DNA of 64,000 bases from an uncultured Pelagibacteraceae bacterium (GTDB lineage Bacteria; Pseudomonadota; Alphaproteobacteria; Pelagibacterales; Pelagibacteraceae). This document shows, piece after piece, positions 33,097 through 44,821 of this stretch (the stretch's first letter is position 1; each line of letters opens with the position of its first letter). The stretch is from positions 17,092-81,091 of the forward strand of contig CACJIB010000003.1 in the NCBI GenBank assembly GCA_902593405.1. Direction: 5' to 3'. Below the pieces are notes generated by a model that ran no database searches, was not told the origin of the DNA, and saw nothing but the letters and a program-made list of their open reading frames with translations. Both the position numbers and the translations under genes were made by a program.

Positions 33097-35475
33097 ATGG
33101 ACGTCAAAATTTCACTGCCTTTGCTCCCCTTGAGAGATATCGTAGTCTTTCCAAGCATGGTAATTCCTTTATTTGTAGGAAGAGATAAATCTATTTCAGC
33201 ACTTAATGAAGTGATGAAAAAAGATAAAAAAATTATTTTAGTAACTCAAAAAAATTCAGAGATTGACGATCCTAAGAAAACAGATGTATTTATGTATGGT
33301 TGTGAAGGAAGTATTTTACAATTATTAAAATTACCAGATGGCACAGTTAAAGTTTTGGTTGAAGGTATTAAAAGAGTAAAAATTTTAGATTTTAAGGATA
33401 ATGAAAAGTTTATAACATGTGATTACACACACTATAACGATGTTTCACCTAAAGATGAGGATTTATTTCCTTTAGCATCTACGGCCTTAAGAAGATTAGA
33501 AAAATTAACATCTATAAATAAAAAAATTTCTAATGAAACTATAAACACTATAAAACAATTAAAGGACCCGTCACAAATTGCAGATAATATTGCATCACAT
33601 ATAACAGCTACTATTTCTGAAAAACAACAAATATTTGAAACTGTTGATGTAAAGAAAAGGTTAAACGCCATTATTAAAATAATGGAAAATGAAACAAGTA
33701 TTATTGGTGTTGAAAAAAGAATTAGAGGCAGAGTTAAAACCCAGATGGAAAAAACACAAAGAGAGTATTATTTAAATGAGCAACTAAAAGCTATTCAAAA
33801 AGAACTTGGTGAAATTGAAGATGGTAAAGATGAAACAACCAGTCTGAATAAAGCAATTACAAAAGCGAAGATGCCAAAAGAAGTAGAGAAGAAATGCTTA
33901 CAAGAATTAAAGAAATTAAAAAATATGAGTCCTATGTCTGCTGAGGCAACAGTTGTGAGAAATTATTTAGATTGGATGACCGAACTTCCTTGGCATAAAA
34001 AAAGTGAAGTAGATATAGATTTAAAGAAAGCTCTAGATATTCTTGATAAAGACCATTTTGGATTAGAAAAAGTTAAAGAGAGAATAATAGAATTTTTAGC
34101 TGTTCAAAAAAGAATGGAAAAAATTAAAGGTCCAATTTTATGTTTAGTTGGACCTCCAGGTGTTGGAAAAACTTCATTAGGAAAATCGATTGCAAAAGCT
34201 ACAAACAGGGAATTTGTTAGAATGTCGGTTGGTGGTATGAGAGATGAAGCAGAAATACGGGGTCACAGAAGAACTTATATTGGATCTTTGCCTGGAAAAA
34301 TTATTCAGATGATGAAAAAAGCTGGAACAAAAAATCCATTAATTTTATTAGATGAAATTGATAAAATTGGAAATGATTATAGGGGAGACCCGTCTTCAGC
34401 ATTATTAGAAGCTCTAGATCCTGAACAGAACACAACATTTAATGATCATTATCTAGAAGTTGATTATGATTTATCCGATGTGATGTTTGTAACGACTGCT
34501 AATACCTTAAATATTTTACCTCCTTTATTAGATAGAATGGAAGTAATTAGATTAGCAGGTTACACTGAGGATGAAAAAATTAGTATCGCAAACAAATATT
34601 TGTTGCCAAAACAAATCAAAGATAACGGTGTTAAAGAAAAAGAAATGAAGCTGGACGATGACATTATTAAAGAAGTTATAAGAGGATACACAAAAGAGTC
34701 AGGTGTAAGAAATCTAGAAAGAGAAATTTCTAAACTTGCAAGAAAAGTTGTTAAAAAAATTGTAGCTGGTGAAGAAAAAGAAGTTGGAATTAATAATAAA
34801 AATTTATCTGATTTTTTAGGTGTTCCTAAGTTTAAGTTTGGAGAATTAGAGACTGAGAATAGAGTAGGTATAGTAACTGGACTTGCTTGGACTGAATATG
34901 GTGGAGAAATTTTAAAAATAGAGACAGTTACAATGCCAGGAAAAGGAAGAATGCAAATTACTGGTAAATTAGGTGATGTTATGCAAGAGTCAGTAAAAGC
35001 CGCAAAATCTTTTGTAAGATCAAAATGTTTAGAGTATGGAATTATACCGCCTATTTTTGAAAAAAAAGATTTTCATATTCATGTTCCTGAGGGAGCAACA
35101 CCAAAAGATGGGCCATCAGCAGGAATTGGCATGGTAACTTCAATTGTTTCATCAATTACCAATATTCCTGTACGAAGAGACGTTGCTATGACTGGTGAAG
35201 TAACTCTAACAGGTCAAGTATTGCCAATTGGTGGTTTGAAAGAAAAATTATTAGCCGCACATAGAGCTGGAATAAAAGAAGTTTTAATTCCTAAAGAGAA
35301 CGAGAAAGATCTGGTAGATATGCCTAAGAAAATTGTAGACGATATTAAGATCACTCCAGTTGAATATGCTGATCAGGTTGTAAAAATAGCTTTAACAAAA
35401 GAACTCAAACCTACAGAGTGGGTTGAGGTTGATATTTCTAAAAAAGACGATAAATCTCAAGCTAGTATTCAATAA
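33097..35475 (+). CDS. lon: ATP-dependent protease Lon
   Basis: This 792-aa protease degrades damaged and regulatory proteins in the cytosol. The N-terminal LON domain begins [23 protein letters not shown]. Walker A is [13 protein letters not shown] near 352-364 and Walker B is [12 protein letters not shown]. The serine-lysine dyad is in [11 protein letters not shown] (Ser near 674) and [15 protein letters not shown] (Lys near 717). Length and domain order are standard for LonA. It closes the quality-control cluster before two tRNA genes. Confidence 0.98.
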   Translation: MDVKISLPLLPLRDIVVFPSMVIPLFVGRDKSISALNEVMKKDKKIILVTQKNSEIDDPKKTDVFMYGCEGSILQLLKLPDGTVKVLVEGIKRVKILDFKDNEKFITCDYTHYNDVSPKDEDLFPLASTALRRLEKLTSINKKISNETINTIKQLKDPSQIADNIASHITATISEKQQIFETVDVKKRLNAIIKIMENETSIIGVEKRIRGRVKTQMEKTQREYYLNEQLKAIQKELGEIEDGKDETTSLNKAITKAKMPKEVEKKCLQELKKLKNMSPMSAEATVVRNYLDWMTELPWHKKSEVDIDLKKALDILDKDHFGLEKVKERIIEFLAVQKRMEKIKGPILCLVGPPGVGKTSLGKSIAKATNREFVRMSVGGMRDEAEIRGHRRTYIGSLPGKIIQMMKKAGTKNPLILLDEIDKIGNDYRGDPSSALLEALDPEQNTTFNDHYLEVDYDLSDVMFVTTANTLNILPPLLDRMEVIRLAGYTEDEKISIANKYLLPKQIKDNGVKEKEMKLDDDIIKEVIRGYTKESGVRNLEREISKLARKVVKKIVAGEEKEVGINNKNLSDFLGVPKFKFGELETENRVGIVTGLAWTEYGGEILKIETVTMPGKGRMQITGKLGDVMQESVKAAKSFVRSKCLEYGIIPPIFEKKDFHIHVPEGATPKDGPSAGIGMVTSIVSSITNIPVRRDVAMTGEVTLTGQVLPIGGLKEKLLAAHRAGIKEVLIPKENEKDLVDMPKKIVDDIKITPVEYADQVVKIALTKELKPTEWVEVDISKKDDKSQASIQ

Positions 35476-35524
35476 TAATTAATTTACATTATTTAAGTGT
35501 TGATGTAATAAGTAGCCTTGTTTT

Positions 35525-35600
35525 GGGCGGTTAGCTCAGTTGGTAGAGCATCTCGTTTACACCGAGGGGGTCAAAGGTTCGAGTCCTTTACTGCCCACCA
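35525..35600 (+). tRNA. tRNA-Val (anticodon UAC)
   Basis: This is a 76-base tRNA. The acceptor GGGCGGT (35525-35531) pairs with ACTGCCC before A and an encoded CCA at 35598-35600. The D-arm GCTCAGTTGGTAGAGC and T-arm GGTTCGAGTCC are normal. The anticodon loop TTTACAC in a TCTCG/CGAGG stem gives TAC. It is followed by tRNA-Asp after 12 bases, probably in one transcript. Confidence 0.96.
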
Positions 35601-35612
35601 AAACAACAAAGT

Positions 35613-35689
35613 GGGGGTGTAGCTCAGTTGGTTAGAGCGATCGCCTGTCACGCGATAGGTCGAGGGTTCGAGTCCCTTCACTCCCGCCA
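35613..35689 (+). tRNA. tRNA-Asp (anticodon GUC)
   Basis: This is a 77-base tRNA. The acceptor GGGGGTG (35613-35619) pairs with CACTCCC (one G-U), the discriminator is G and CCA is encoded at 35687-35689. The anticodon stem ATCGC/GCGAT holds the loop CTGTCAC, giving GTC. The D- and T-arms are complete. It is followed by 87 bases before nuoA that must hold the complex I promoter. Confidence 0.96.
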
Positions 35690-35776
35690 CTTTTTCGCAT
35701 TTTTTAATGTAAATATTAATAAAAATGTGACGTATCAGCCCTTCAACAACAGATAAAAACTGATATATAGATTTCC

Positions 35777-36145
35777 ATGTTATCTGATTTTTTAAAAGAT
35801 TACCTACCAATAATAATATTTTTAATATTAGCTCTCGGGTTGAGTTGCGCTTTTGTGGTTGTAAACTTTATTTTATCACCAAAAAAACCTGATCCTGAAA
35901 AACTTTCAGCTTATGAGTGTGGTTTTGAACCTTTCGAGGACTCAAGAATGGAATTCGATGTGAGATTTTATTTAGTAGCAATTCTATTTATTATTTTTGA
36001 TTTAGAGATAGCATTTTTATTTCCATGGGCAATATCTCTTGGAAATATTGGATTATTAGGTTTTTCATCAATGATGATTTTTTTGTTCATACTTACAATA
36101 GGTTTTATTTATGAATGGAAAAAAGGTGCTTTAGACTGGGAATAG
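35777..36145 (+). CDS. nuoA: NADH-quinone oxidoreductase subunit A
   Basis: This 122-aa membrane subunit of complex I has three helices. The conserved loop [46 protein letters not shown] is visible in parts ([27 protein letters not shown], around 46-85), with the Cys and acidic residues near the quinone channel. It is the first gene of the 14-gene nuo operon and is separated from the tRNA pair by 87 bases with no ORF. Confidence 0.98.
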   Translation: MLSDFLKDYLPIIIFLILALGLSCAFVVVNFILSPKKPDPEKLSAYECGFEPFEDSRMEFDVRFYLVAILFIIFDLEIAFLFPWAISLGNIGLLGFSSMMIFLFILTIGFIYEWKKGALDWE

Positions 36146-36160
36146 AAATTATAAACCACA

Positions 36161-36676
36161 ATGAATAATAAAATAGATCAAGTTCCGGAGGAATTTAAAC
36201 AACTTGCAGAAGATTTTAGCAAGAATGGTTTTATTACTACATCACTTGATAATTTAATTAACTGGTCAAGATCAGGATCACTTCATTGGATGACTTTTGG
36301 ATTAGCTTGTTGTGCTGTTGAAATGATGCAAACAGCTATGCCAAGATATGATTTAGAAAGATTTGGAGCAGCCCCACGAGGTTCTCCAAGGCAATCAGAT
36401 GTTATGATAGTTGCAGGAACTCTAACAAATAAAATGGCGCCAGCTTTAAGAAAAGTTTATGATCAGATGCCTGAACCAAGATATGTAATTTCAATGGGTA
36501 GCTGTGCAAATGGAGGTGGATATTACCATTATTCATATTCAGTTGTAAGGGGATGTGATCGTATTGTTCCTGTAGATGTTTACGTACCAGGATGTCCACC
36601 TTCAGCAGAGGCTTTGTTATATGGGGTTCTTCAATTACAAAAAAAGATTAGAAATAAAGGATCTTTTATTAGATAA
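36161..36676 (+). CDS. nuoB: NADH-quinone oxidoreductase subunit B
   Basis: This 171-aa peripheral subunit of complex I carries the N2 [4Fe-4S] cluster next to the quinone site. The ligands are visible as the tandem Cys in [12 protein letters not shown] near 47-58, [10 protein letters not shown] near 117-126, and [14 protein letters not shown] near 145-158. It follows nuoA by 15 bases and nuoC starts two bases after it. Confidence 0.98.
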   Translation: MNNKIDQVPEEFKQLAEDFSKNGFITTSLDNLINWSRSGSLHWMTFGLACCAVEMMQTAMPRYDLERFGAAPRGSPRQSDVMIVAGTLTNKMAPALRKVYDQMPEPRYVISMGSCANGGGYYHYSYSVVRGCDRIVPVDVYVPGCPPSAEALLYGVLQLQKKIRNKGSFIR

Positions 36677-36678
36677 TT

Positions 36679-37284
36679 ATGAAAAATTTAGAGGATTTAG
36701 AAAAAAAAATTAATTCCGAGTTAAATACTAAAATTAACAATACTGAAATAAAGCATAACCAAATTTATATTGAAACAGATAAAGAAGACATTATTGATGT
36801 CGTTATTTTTTTAAAAACAAATCAAGATACTAAATTTAGACAACTAATTGACATAACAGTTGTTGATTACCCAGAGCAAAATCAAAGGTTTGAAATAGTA
36901 TACTTGTTTTTAAGTCATGAATTTAATCAAAGATTGATTGTAAAATATTCAATTGCCGAAAATGAAGTTATTCCATCGTTAACTAGCATTTTTCCATCGG
37001 CAAACTGGATGGAGAGAGAGGTGTTTGATATGTACGGTGTATCTTTAAAGGATCACCCAGATTTAAGAAGAATACTAACTGATTATGGATTTGAAGGGCA
37101 CCCACTAAGAAAAGATTTTCCATTAACTGGTCACTCAGAGGTCAGATATAGCGAAGATCAGAAAAAGGTAATTAGTGAACCAGTAAAGCTTGAACAAAAT
37201 TATAGAAATTTTGATTATGAAAGTCCTTGGGAAGGAACAAGATATATTAAAGAAGAAATTGAGAATAATGACAAAAAAAATTAA
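36679..37284 (+). CDS. nuoC: NADH-quinone oxidoreductase subunit C
   Basis: This 201-aa (30-kDa type) subunit of the complex I hydrophilic arm binds NuoD and NuoB. The family signature is [22 protein letters not shown] (about 113-134; seen as [19 protein letters not shown]) followed by [14 protein letters not shown]-terminal YESPW is typical. NuoC and NuoD are separate genes here, not fused as in E. coli. Its end overlaps the nuoD start by 17 bases. Confidence 0.97.
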   Translation: MKNLEDLEKKINSELNTKINNTEIKHNQIYIETDKEDIIDVVIFLKTNQDTKFRQLIDITVVDYPEQNQRFEIVYLFLSHEFNQRLIVKYSIAENEVIPSLTSIFPSANWMEREVFDMYGVSLKDHPDLRRILTDYGFEGHPLRKDFPLTGHSEVRYSEDQKKVISEPVKLEQNYRNFDYESPWEGTRYIKEEIENNDKKN

Positions 37285-38443
37285 AAATCTAAATTTAAAT
37301 TTTGGTCCTCAGCATCCTGCAGCCCATGGTGTTCTTAGATTAATTTTAGAGCTTGATGGAGAGATCGTTGAGAAGGCAGATCCACATATTGGTTTACTTC
37401 ATAGAGGAACAGAAAAACTTATAGAAAACAAAACTTACATGCAGGCAGTTCCTTATTTTGATCGTTTAGATTATGTTGCTCCAATGAATCAAGAACATGC
37501 TTTCGCATTAGCTGTCGAAAAAATACTTAAAATAGATGTACCAATTAGAGCGCAATACATAAGAGTGATATTTTGTGAAATTGGGAGAATCTTAAGTCAT
37601 ATTTTAAATGTTACAACTCAAGCTTTAGATGTTGGTGCTCTAACACCATCTCTTTGGGGTTTTGAGGAAAGAGAAACTCTAATGACATTTTATGAGAGAG
37701 CTTCAGGATCAAGACTTCATGCAAATTATTTTAGAGCAGGAGGCGTTCATCAAGATCTGCCAAAAGGTTTAGAGGAAGATATATCAAAATTTTGCGAAAC
37801 GTTTCCAAAAATAATTAATGATTTAGAAAGTTTATTAACTGATAATAGAATTTTTAAACAAAGAAATGTCGATATAGGCGTAGTCACAAAAGAAGATGCC
37901 TTAGATTACTCTTTTTCAGGAGTTATGATTAGAGGCTCAGGTGTTCCATGGGACTTGAGAAAATCTCAGCCTTATGATTGCTATGAAAGTTTAGACTTTA
38001 AAATTCCAGTTGGAAAAAATGGAGATTGTTATGACAGATATTTATGCAGAATTGAAGAAATGAAAGAAAGCGTTTCAATTATTAAACAATGTCTTGCTAA
38101 AATGGAAAAAGGTCCAATTAAATCATTAGATGGCAAGATTAGCCCTCCACCTAAGGCAGATATCAAACAATCAATGGAAGCTTTAATACATCATTTTAAA
38201 CTTTTCACAGAAGGATATAGAGTTCCAAAAGATGAAATTTATACAGCTGTTGAGGCACCAAAAGGAGAATTTGGTGTTTACTTAATATCTGATGGATCAA
38301 GTAAACCTTATAAATGTAAAATAAGAGCACCAGGGTTTTCACATTTACAGTCAATGGATTATCTAATCAAAGGTCATATGTTAGCAGATGTTCCTGCGGT
38401 ATTAGGTTCTTTAGATATTGTTTTCGGTGAGGTAGACAGATGA
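37268..38443 (+). CDS. nuoD: NADH-quinone oxidoreductase subunit D
   Basis: This 49-kDa type subunit, about 391 aa, forms the quinone-reducing site with NuoB. The start at 37268 is chosen because the family begins just before [18 protein letters not shown]. The frame can be extended to 37190 inside nuoC, but this adds 26 unrelated residues. Signatures seen are [28 protein letters not shown] and [15 protein letters not shown] near 335-349. It ends four bases into nuoE. Confidence 0.97.
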   Translation: MTKKIKNLNLNFGPQHPAAHGVLRLILELDGEIVEKADPHIGLLHRGTEKLIENKTYMQAVPYFDRLDYVAPMNQEHAFALAVEKILKIDVPIRAQYIRVIFCEIGRILSHILNVTTQALDVGALTPSLWGFEERETLMTFYERASGSRLHANYFRAGGVHQDLPKGLEEDISKFCETFPKIINDLESLLTDNRIFKQRNVDIGVVTKEDALDYSFSGVMIRGSGVPWDLRKSQPYDCYESLDFKIPVGKNGDCYDRYLCRIEEMKESVSIIKQCLAKMEKGPIKSLDGKISPPPKADIKQSMEALIHHFKLFTEGYRVPKDEIYTAVEAPKGEFGVYLISDGSSKPYKCKIRAPGFSHLQSMDYLIKGHMLADVPAVLGSLDIVFGEVDR

Positions 38444-39048
38444 GTTTAAGAAGACCTTCTAAAGATCAACCAGAAAATTTTGAATTTAATGCTTCATCAT
38501 TAGAAGCAGCAAATGTTATTGTTGCAAAATATCCTGAAGGTAAACAGCAAAGTGCTGTAATGGCTTTGCTATATATAGCTCAAAAACAAAATAATAATTG
38601 GATACCATTAGCTGCAATGAAGTACATCGCTAAGTTTTTAGATATGCCTTATATTAAAGTTTATGAGGTAGCTACTTTTTATACAATGTATAATTTGGCA
38701 CCTGTAGGCAAATACTTTGTTCAAGTATGCACAACAACACCCTGCATGATAAGAGGTGCAAATCAATTAGTTGAGGCATGTAAGGAAAAAATTTCAGAAA
38801 ATGAGTGTGAATTATCTAATGATAAAAGCTGTTCTTGGATGGAAGTTGAATGTTTAGGAGCATGTGTCAATGCACCAATGATGCAAATCAATGATGATTA
38901 TTATGAAGATTTAGACAAACAAAAAACTTTAGATATTTTAGATAAAATTTTAAATGGAGAAACTCCAAAACCTGGTTCGTATAGAGGAAGAGTAAATAAT
39001 GAACCAGAAAATAATAGGAAAACTTTAATGGATTTAAAAAATGCTTAA
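38440..39048 (+). CDS. nuoE: NADH-quinone oxidoreductase subunit E
   Basis: This 24-kDa type subunit, 202 aa, is of the NADH-oxidising module and carries the off-path [2Fe-2S] cluster N1a. Ligand segments are [12 protein letters not shown] near 96-107 and [17 protein letters not shown] near 132-148, the four Cys expected. [14 protein letters not shown] is the usual family stretch. It overlaps nuoD by four and nuoF by eight bases, typical of translational coupling. Confidence 0.97.
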   Translation: MSLRRPSKDQPENFEFNASSLEAANVIVAKYPEGKQQSAVMALLYIAQKQNNNWIPLAAMKYIAKFLDMPYIKVYEVATFYTMYNLAPVGKYFVQVCTTTPCMIRGANQLVEACKEKISENECELSNDKSCSWMEVECLGACVNAPMMQINDDYYEDLDKQKTLDILDKILNGETPKPGSYRGRVNNEPENNRKTLMDLKNA

Positions 39049-40372
39049 AGATCAAGATAGAATTTTTCAAAATTTATATAATGACAAAGGCTCAGATGTA
39101 TCTTCATCACAAGAGAGAGGTGATTGGGTAAATACAAAAGAAATTACTGACAAAGGAAGAGAATGGATAATTAATGAAATTAAAGAGTCTCAACTAAGAG
39201 GTCGAGGTGGTGCAGGATTTCCTACTGGTTTAAAATGGTCATTTGCGCCAAAAGAAGTTGGATCTAGACCACATTACCTAGTTATTAATGGTGATGAGTC
39301 TGAACCAGGAACTTGTAAAGACAGAGATATTTTAAGATTTGAACCTCACAAATTAATAGAGGGTTGTTTAATAGCATCTTATGCAGTGCAAGCACATGTC
39401 TGTTATATTTACATAAGAGGAGAATATTTTGTTGATGGTCAAAAACTTCAAGCAGCAATAGATGAAGCTTATGAAAAAAAATTGTTAGGTAAAAATGCAG
39501 CTGGTACAGGATGGGATTTAGATATTTATATTCATTACGGAGCTGGTGCATATATTTGTGGTGAAGAGACTGCACTTCTTGAAAGTTTAGAAGGCAAAAA
39601 AGGACAACCTAGATTAAAACCACCTTTCCCAGCTTTGATAGGCCTATATGGATGTCCTACAATAATTAATAATGTTGAAACAATTGCAGTGGTTCCTACT
39701 ATTTTAAGAAGAGGAGCCAAATGGTTTTCTTCTTTAGGAAGAGAAAAAAATACTGGAACCAAAATTTTTTGTATTTCTGGAAATGTAAACAATCCTTGTA
39801 ATGTTGAAGAAGAAATGAGCATTCCTTTAAAAGAATTGATAGAAGTTCATGCTGGTGGTGTAATTGGTGGATGGGAAAATTTACAGGCTGTAATACCTGG
39901 CGGTTCTTCAATGCCATTAATACCTAAAGAAAGATGTGAAACTTTAAAAATGGACTTTGATGCTTGTGTTGAGGAAAAAAGCGGACTTGGTACAGCAGGT
40001 ATTGTGGTTATTAACAAAGATCAGGACATAATTAAATGTATGGCAAGGATTGCAAGATTTTACAAACATGAGAGTTGTGGTCAATGTACACCTTGTAGAG
40101 AAGGTTCTGGTTGGATGTGGAGAATGCTTGAGAGAATGGCAAAAGGAGACGCAACTAAAGATGAAGTAGATATGTTAGGTGATGTTACAAATCAAATTGC
40201 AGGACATACTATTTGTGCTTTTGGAGAAGGCTCATCATGGCCAGTTCAAGGATTGCTTAGACACTTTAAAAAAGAAATTGAGAAAAGAAACAATTTGGAT
40301 CCTATTGTTCAAAAGAAAAACAATATTCCATATTTAGTAGATCAACATTTGTTGGATAAAAAAAATGCTTAA
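39041..40372 (+). CDS. nuoF: NADH-quinone oxidoreductase subunit F
   Basis: This 443-aa (51-kDa type) subunit binds NADH and FMN and carries cluster N3. The NADH/FMN motifs are [15 protein letters not shown] near 55-69 and [19 protein letters not shown] near 167-185. The [4Fe-4S] ligands are in [12 protein letters not shown] near 345-356 and a further Cys in HTICAFGEG near 394. Full family length. It overlaps nuoG by eight bases. Confidence 0.98.
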   Translation: MLKDQDRIFQNLYNDKGSDVSSSQERGDWVNTKEITDKGREWIINEIKESQLRGRGGAGFPTGLKWSFAPKEVGSRPHYLVINGDESEPGTCKDRDILRFEPHKLIEGCLIASYAVQAHVCYIYIRGEYFVDGQKLQAAIDEAYEKKLLGKNAAGTGWDLDIYIHYGAGAYICGEETALLESLEGKKGQPRLKPPFPALIGLYGCPTIINNVETIAVVPTILRRGAKWFSSLGREKNTGTKIFCISGNVNNPCNVEEEMSIPLKELIEVHAGGVIGGWENLQAVIPGGSSMPLIPKERCETLKMDFDACVEEKSGLGTAGIVVINKDQDIIKCMARIARFYKHESCGQCTPCREGSGWMWRMLERMAKGDATKDEVDMLGDVTNQIAGHTICAFGEGSSWPVQGLLRHFKKEIEKRNNLDPIVQKKNNIPYLVDQHLLDKKNA

Positions 40373-42392
40373 ATTAAAAGTAAATGAAATCGAAGTTGAA
40401 GTTGAAGAGGGTTTAACTGTTCTTCAAGCTTGTGAAAAAGCTGGAGTTGAAATACCAAGATTTTGTTACCATGAAAAATTATCTATAGCAGGTAACTGCA
40501 GAATGTGTTTAGTTGAAATGGAAAAATCTCCTAAACCAATTGCCTCATGTGCTATGCCAGCTGCAGAAGGTATGAATATTAAAACAAATACTGCTTTAGT
40601 AGAAAAAGCTCGTAAGGGAGTTATGGAATTTTTATTAGCTAACCATCCCTTAGATTGTCCAGTGTGTGATCAAGGTGGGGAATGTGATCTTCAAGATCAA
40701 TCAATGTACTACGGAGTAGACAAATCAAGATTTAAAGAAAACAAAAGATCTGTTCCTGAAAAAAATATGGGACCATTGATTAAAACTCAAATGACAAGAT
40801 GTATTCACTGTACGAGATGTGTAAGATTTGCAACTGAAGTTGCGGGAGTTCCAGAGCTTGGTGCTATTGGAAGAGGTGAAGATATGCAAATTACAACTTA
40901 TCTAGAGCAATCAATGCAATCTGAATTGTCTGCTAACGTTGTAGATTTATGCCCAGTAGGAGCTCTAACGTCAAAACCTTATGTATTTGAAGCTAGACCA
41001 TGGGAATTAAAAAAAACAGAAACAATTGATGTAATGGATGCAATTGGATCAAATGTAAGAGTAGATACATATGATTGGGAAGTCAAAAGAGTACTTCCAA
41101 TTATAAATGAAGACATTAATGAGGAATGGATCTCCGACAAAACAAGATATGCTTGCGATGGTCTTCTACATCAAAGATTAGACACTCCATTTATTAAATA
41201 TAACGGCAAGTTTGAAAAGGCCTCATGGGATGAAGTGTACAAAATAATTAAATCTAAATTTGAAAACACACCAAAAGAAAAAATAACTGGTTTTGTTGGC
41301 GATTTAACCAATATGGAGACTAGTTATATTTTTAAAGAATTTTTTGATCGAACAATTGATACTAAAAATTACGAGTCAAGATCTGATAACAGATTTATAA
41401 ATACTTCAAAAAGAGAAAACTATTTATTTAATTCTTCTATAAATGGGATTGAGGAAGCAGATTTAATCTTTATAGCAGGTGCTAACCCAAGATATGAGGC
41501 AACTGTTTTAAATGCTAGAATTAGAAAAGCTTATTTAAACAACAATACAAAAATAATTTCACTTAATGATGTTGGCGACTTAACTTATCCTTATCAAAGT
41601 CTAGATGGTCAAACTCAAACTTTAAATAATATTCTTGAAGGCAATCATGATATATCCAATGAAATTGTTAATTCAAAAAAACCACTTATTATTCTTGGTG
41701 AGTCTCTACTTAGATTAAAGTCTTCAGAATTTTTGTTTAACAAAACAAAAGAATTTTTATTAAAAAATAATAAAATTTCAGATGAATGGAACTCTTTCAA
41801 TATTTTGTCAACCGATGCTGCAACAGTAGGAAATATTGATCTTGGAATAATTAATAATGAAAATAATTTAATAAGTGATTTAAAAGAACATAAATTTGAT
41901 ATTGTTTATCTTGTAGGTCAAGACAATTTAGAATTTGATAAAAAAGATGAATTCATAATTTATCAAGGTAGTCATGGTGACAAAGGTGCTGAATCTGCTG
42001 ATATTATTTTACCAGGTGCTGCTTACACTGAACAAGACGGATACTTTACTAATTTAGAAGGAAAAATTCAAAAAGCCTTCAAAGCATCTTACCCACCCGG
42101 TGAAGCAAAAGAAGATTGGCAAATAATTAATGAACTAGCTGAATTTATGAATAATAGAAAATTATTTAATGACAGAGATGAATTAGAAAGCAGCATGTTT
42201 AATTATTTAAATTTACAAAAAGAAAAACAAGTGGATGACCAAAATAATTCTTCTAAAGAATTTGAAACTGAAAATTTAATAATTAAAGTAAAAGATTATT
42301 ATTTTTCGAATGTTATTGCTAGATCATCAAAAACAATGGTTGAATGTAATAACTCTAAATTAAATTTAAAATTAACAGGTACAGAAGGTTAA
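40365..42392 (+). CDS. nuoG: NADH-quinone oxidoreductase subunit G
   Basis: This 675-aa (75-kDa type) iron-sulfur subunit passes electrons along the peripheral arm. The N-terminal ferredoxin domain has [18 protein letters not shown] (about 34-51) for [2Fe-2S]; a His-Cys motif [14 protein letters not shown] near 100; and [16 protein letters not shown] near 146 with CPVGALTS following for [4Fe-4S]. The C-terminal molybdopterin-like domain is degenerate, as expected in complex I, and slightly short relative to E. coli (about 900 aa) but normal for Alphaproteobacteria. Confidence 0.97.
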   Translation: MLKLKVNEIEVEVEEGLTVLQACEKAGVEIPRFCYHEKLSIAGNCRMCLVEMEKSPKPIASCAMPAAEGMNIKTNTALVEKARKGVMEFLLANHPLDCPVCDQGGECDLQDQSMYYGVDKSRFKENKRSVPEKNMGPLIKTQMTRCIHCTRCVRFATEVAGVPELGAIGRGEDMQITTYLEQSMQSELSANVVDLCPVGALTSKPYVFEARPWELKKTETIDVMDAIGSNVRVDTYDWEVKRVLPIINEDINEEWISDKTRYACDGLLHQRLDTPFIKYNGKFEKASWDEVYKIIKSKFENTPKEKITGFVGDLTNMETSYIFKEFFDRTIDTKNYESRSDNRFINTSKRENYLFNSSINGIEEADLIFIAGANPRYEATVLNARIRKAYLNNNTKIISLNDVGDLTYPYQSLDGQTQTLNNILEGNHDISNEIVNSKKPLIILGESLLRLKSSEFLFNKTKEFLLKNNKISDEWNSFNILSTDAATVGNIDLGIINNENNLISDLKEHKFDIVYLVGQDNLEFDKKDEFIIYQGSHGDKGAESADIILPGAAYTEQDGYFTNLEGKIQKAFKASYPPGEAKEDWQIINELAEFMNNRKLFNDRDELESSMFNYLNLQKEKQVDDQNNSSKEFETENLIIKVKDYYFSNVIARSSKTMVECNNSKLNLKLTGTEG

Positions 42393-42393
42393 T

Positions 42394-43392
42394 ATGGAAT
42401 ACTTGAGCATAGTTTTTCAAGAAGTTTATAAGATTTTGTTCTTACTAGTTCCTGTTCTTGTTTCTGTAGCAATGATAGTTTGGCTTGATAGAAGGGTTTG
42501 GGCTTTTGTTCAAAAAAGACAAGGACCTAATGTTGTTGGTCCGTTTGGTTTATTACAATCTTTAGCTGATGCTTTAAAATATATATTTAAAGAAATTATT
42601 ATTCCATCTAGTTCAAATAAAGTGATTTTCATACTAGCTCCTATAGTCACAATGACTTTAGCTTTGATCGCATGGGCTGTAATACCATTTAGCGCAACTC
42701 AGGTTTTGGCAGATATCAATGTTGGAATTCTTTACTTATTTGCTGTTTCTTCATTAGGTGTTTACGGAATAATAATGGGTGGTTGGGCATCTAATTCTAA
42801 ATATCCTTTTCTAGGAGCAATTCGTTCAGCTGCTCAAATGGTATCTTATGAGGTTTCAATTGGGGTAATAATTATCAATGTTTTACTTTGTGTTGGTTCA
42901 CTGAATTTAAACGACATCGTTATTGCTCAACAAAATATGTGGTTTGTAATTCCATTATTTCCAATGTTTGTAATATTTTTTATTTCCGCTTTAGCTGAAA
43001 CTAACAGACCTCCGTTTGATTTACCTGAAGCAGAAGCAGAGTTGGTTGCTGGTTATCAAACAGAATATTCAGGAATGATGTATGCAATGTTTTGGTTGGG
43101 TGAGTATGCAAACATTTTATTGATGTGTGCGATGGGTGCAATATTATTTTTAGGCGGCTGGATGTCCCCAATTGATGTTTATCCATTTACGTTAGTGCCA
43201 GGTGCATTCTGGTTAATATTAAAAATTCTTATTTTATTCATTCTTTTTGCTTTAGTTAAAGCGATAGTACCTAGATATAGATATGACCAATTAATGAGAC
43301 TTGGTTGGAAAATTTTTCTTCCCTTTTCTTTAATTTGGGTGGTATTAACAGCTAGCTATTTGTTTTATTTTAACCTTTTACCTGTGAATTAA
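42394..43392 (+). CDS. nuoH: NADH-quinone oxidoreductase subunit H
   Basis: This 332-aa membrane subunit (ND1 type) has eight helices and connects the quinone site to the proton-pumping arm. Signatures are [20 protein letters not shown] near 28-47, [12 protein letters not shown] near 147-158, and [27 protein letters not shown] near 200-226 (seen as [20 protein letters not shown]). It begins one base after the nuoG stop. Confidence 0.98.
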   Translation: MEYLSIVFQEVYKILFLLVPVLVSVAMIVWLDRRVWAFVQKRQGPNVVGPFGLLQSLADALKYIFKEIIIPSSSNKVIFILAPIVTMTLALIAWAVIPFSATQVLADINVGILYLFAVSSLGVYGIIMGGWASNSKYPFLGAIRSAAQMVSYEVSIGVIIINVLLCVGSLNLNDIVIAQQNMWFVIPLFPMFVIFFISALAETNRPPFDLPEAEAELVAGYQTEYSGMMYAMFWLGEYANILLMCAMGAILFLGGWMSPIDVYPFTLVPGAFWLILKILILFILFALVKAIVPRYRYDQLMRLGWKIFLPFSLIWVVLTASYLFYFNLLPVN

Positions 43393-43394
43393 TA

Positions 43395-43880
43395 ATGACG
43401 ATATCAAGATTTTTTAAAACTATATTGATGACAGACTTCATTGGTGGTTTATTAATTGCTATAAAAGAATTATTTAAATCAAAAAAAACAATTAATTACC
43501 CATTTGAAAAAGGTAAAATTAGTCCCCGTTTTAGAGGTGAGCATGCTTTGAGAAGGTATCCAAATGGAGAAGAAAGATGTATTGCTTGTAAATTATGTGA
43601 AGCAGTTTGCCCAGCACAGGCAATAACAATCGAGTCAGCTGAAAGAGAAGACGGAAGTAGAAAAACAACACGTTACGATATTGATATGATGAAGTGTATT
43701 TACTGCGGTTTATGTGAAGAATCTTGCCCAGTAGATGCAATAGTACAAGGTCCAAATTTTGAGTTTTCAACGGAAACAAGAGAAGAACTTTATTACACAA
43801 AAGAAAAATTATTAGATAATGGTGATAGATGGGAGAATGTTTTGGAAGCTAATATTAAAGCTGACAATATCCATAGATAA
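43395..43880 (+). CDS. nuoI: NADH-quinone oxidoreductase subunit I
   Basis: This 161-aa (TYKY/23-kDa type) ferredoxin-like subunit has two [4Fe-4S] clusters (N6a/N6b). The ligand sets are [18 protein letters not shown] near 60-77 and [16 protein letters not shown] near 99-114, each with four Cys. [20 protein letters not shown] is the family-typical lead. It begins two bases after nuoH and ends two bases before nuoJ. Confidence 0.98.
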   Translation: MTISRFFKTILMTDFIGGLLIAIKELFKSKKTINYPFEKGKISPRFRGEHALRRYPNGEERCIACKLCEAVCPAQAITIESAEREDGSRKTTRYDIDMMKCIYCGLCEESCPVDAIVQGPNFEFSTETREELYYTKEKLLDNGDRWENVLEANIKADNIHR

Positions 43881-43882
43881 AA

Positions 43883-44515
43883 ATGATTGCACACGCTATT
43901 TTTTTTTATACATTTTCTATAATTGCTGTCGTTTCAGCTATAATGGTAACAGCTTCTAAAAATACCGTTCACTCGGTATTTTTCTTAATTCTTGATTTCA
44001 TAAGTATCTCTTGTCTTTTCATAATGATTGGTGCTGAATTTTTAGGAATGATAATGCTAATTGTTTATGTTGGTGCTGTAGCAGTTTTATTTTTGTTTGT
44101 TGTTATGATGTTAAACGTAGCTCAACAAAAAAATCAATGGTTTGCAGGTCAATCAACCTCTAAACACATTCCAGTTGGTTTAATTATAAGCACATTAATT
44201 TTCTTTGAAATTATAATTGTGATAGGTGGCTGGAAATATAAACCTGAAATTTTTGATATTAACAATTCACTTGCTAATACAAGTGTAAGCAACACTCATT
44301 CATTGGGCCAAATTTTATACACTGATTATATTCATGTTTTTCAAATAAGTGGAATGATTCTACTCGTAGCTATGATTGGAGCCATAGTATTAACTTTTAG
44401 ACAAAGATCTGGAGTCAAAAGACAAAGTTATATCAAACAAATATCTAGAGAAAGAGCAGAAGGTGTTGAGGTGTTAGAAGTTCAGAGTAACAAGGGAGTT
44501 AAAATAGATGATTGA
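43883..44515 (+). CDS. nuoJ: NADH-quinone oxidoreductase subunit J
   Basis: This 210-aa membrane subunit (ND6 type) has five helices. The conserved third helix with its pi-bulge is visible in [25 protein letters not shown] near 54-78 (seen as [20 protein letters not shown]). A hydrophilic C-terminal extension of about 35 residues ([21 protein letters not shown] and beyond) is Arg/Lys-rich. It overlaps nuoK by eight bases. Confidence 0.96.
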   Translation: MIAHAIFFYTFSIIAVVSAIMVTASKNTVHSVFFLILDFISISCLFIMIGAEFLGMIMLIVYVGAVAVLFLFVVMMLNVAQQKNQWFAGQSTSKHIPVGLIISTLIFFEIIIVIGGWKYKPEIFDINNSLANTSVSNTHSLGQILYTDYIHVFQISGMILLVAMIGAIVLTFRQRSGVKRQSYIKQISRERAEGVEVLEVQSNKGVKIDD

Positions 44516-44819
44516 TATAGGTTTAGGACATTATTTGACTTTAGGCGCTGTTATTTTCTCAATTGGAGTAATTGGTATTTTTCTTAATAGAAAGAACATC
44601 ATTGTTATATTAATGAGTATTGAACTGATATTACTTGCAGTAAATATCAACTTAGTTGCTTTTTCTATTTATTTGGGAGATTTGGCAGGACAAGTCTTTA
44701 CTTTATTTATTCTCACTGTTGCAGCAGCAGAAGCCGCCATAGGATTAGCAATCATTGTTGTATATTTCAGAAACTCAGGAACAATACGAGTTGAAGAAAT
44801 AGATAAGTTAAAAGGATAA
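44508..44819 (+). CDS. nuoK: NADH-quinone oxidoreductase subunit K
   Basis: This 103-aa membrane subunit (ND4L type) has three helices. Conserved Glu residues inside helices appear in [19 protein letters not shown] near 35-53 and [18 protein letters not shown] near 70-87. They belong to the proton path that links the quinone chamber to the antiporter subunits. Normal length. It sits two bases before nuoL. Confidence 0.98.
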   Translation: MIDIGLGHYLTLGAVIFSIGVIGIFLNRKNIIVILMSIELILLAVNINLVAFSIYLGDLAGQVFTLFILTVAAAEAAIGLAIIVVYFRNSGTIRVEEIDKLKG

Positions 44820-44821
44820 AC

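Noticed and set aside
35571..35810. 79-aa ORF on the - strand over the tRNA pair
   Set aside because: It is the reverse translation of tRNA-Asp and tRNA-Val (contains the well-known spurious GLEPSTYRVTGDRSNQLSYTP-type stretch), not a gene.
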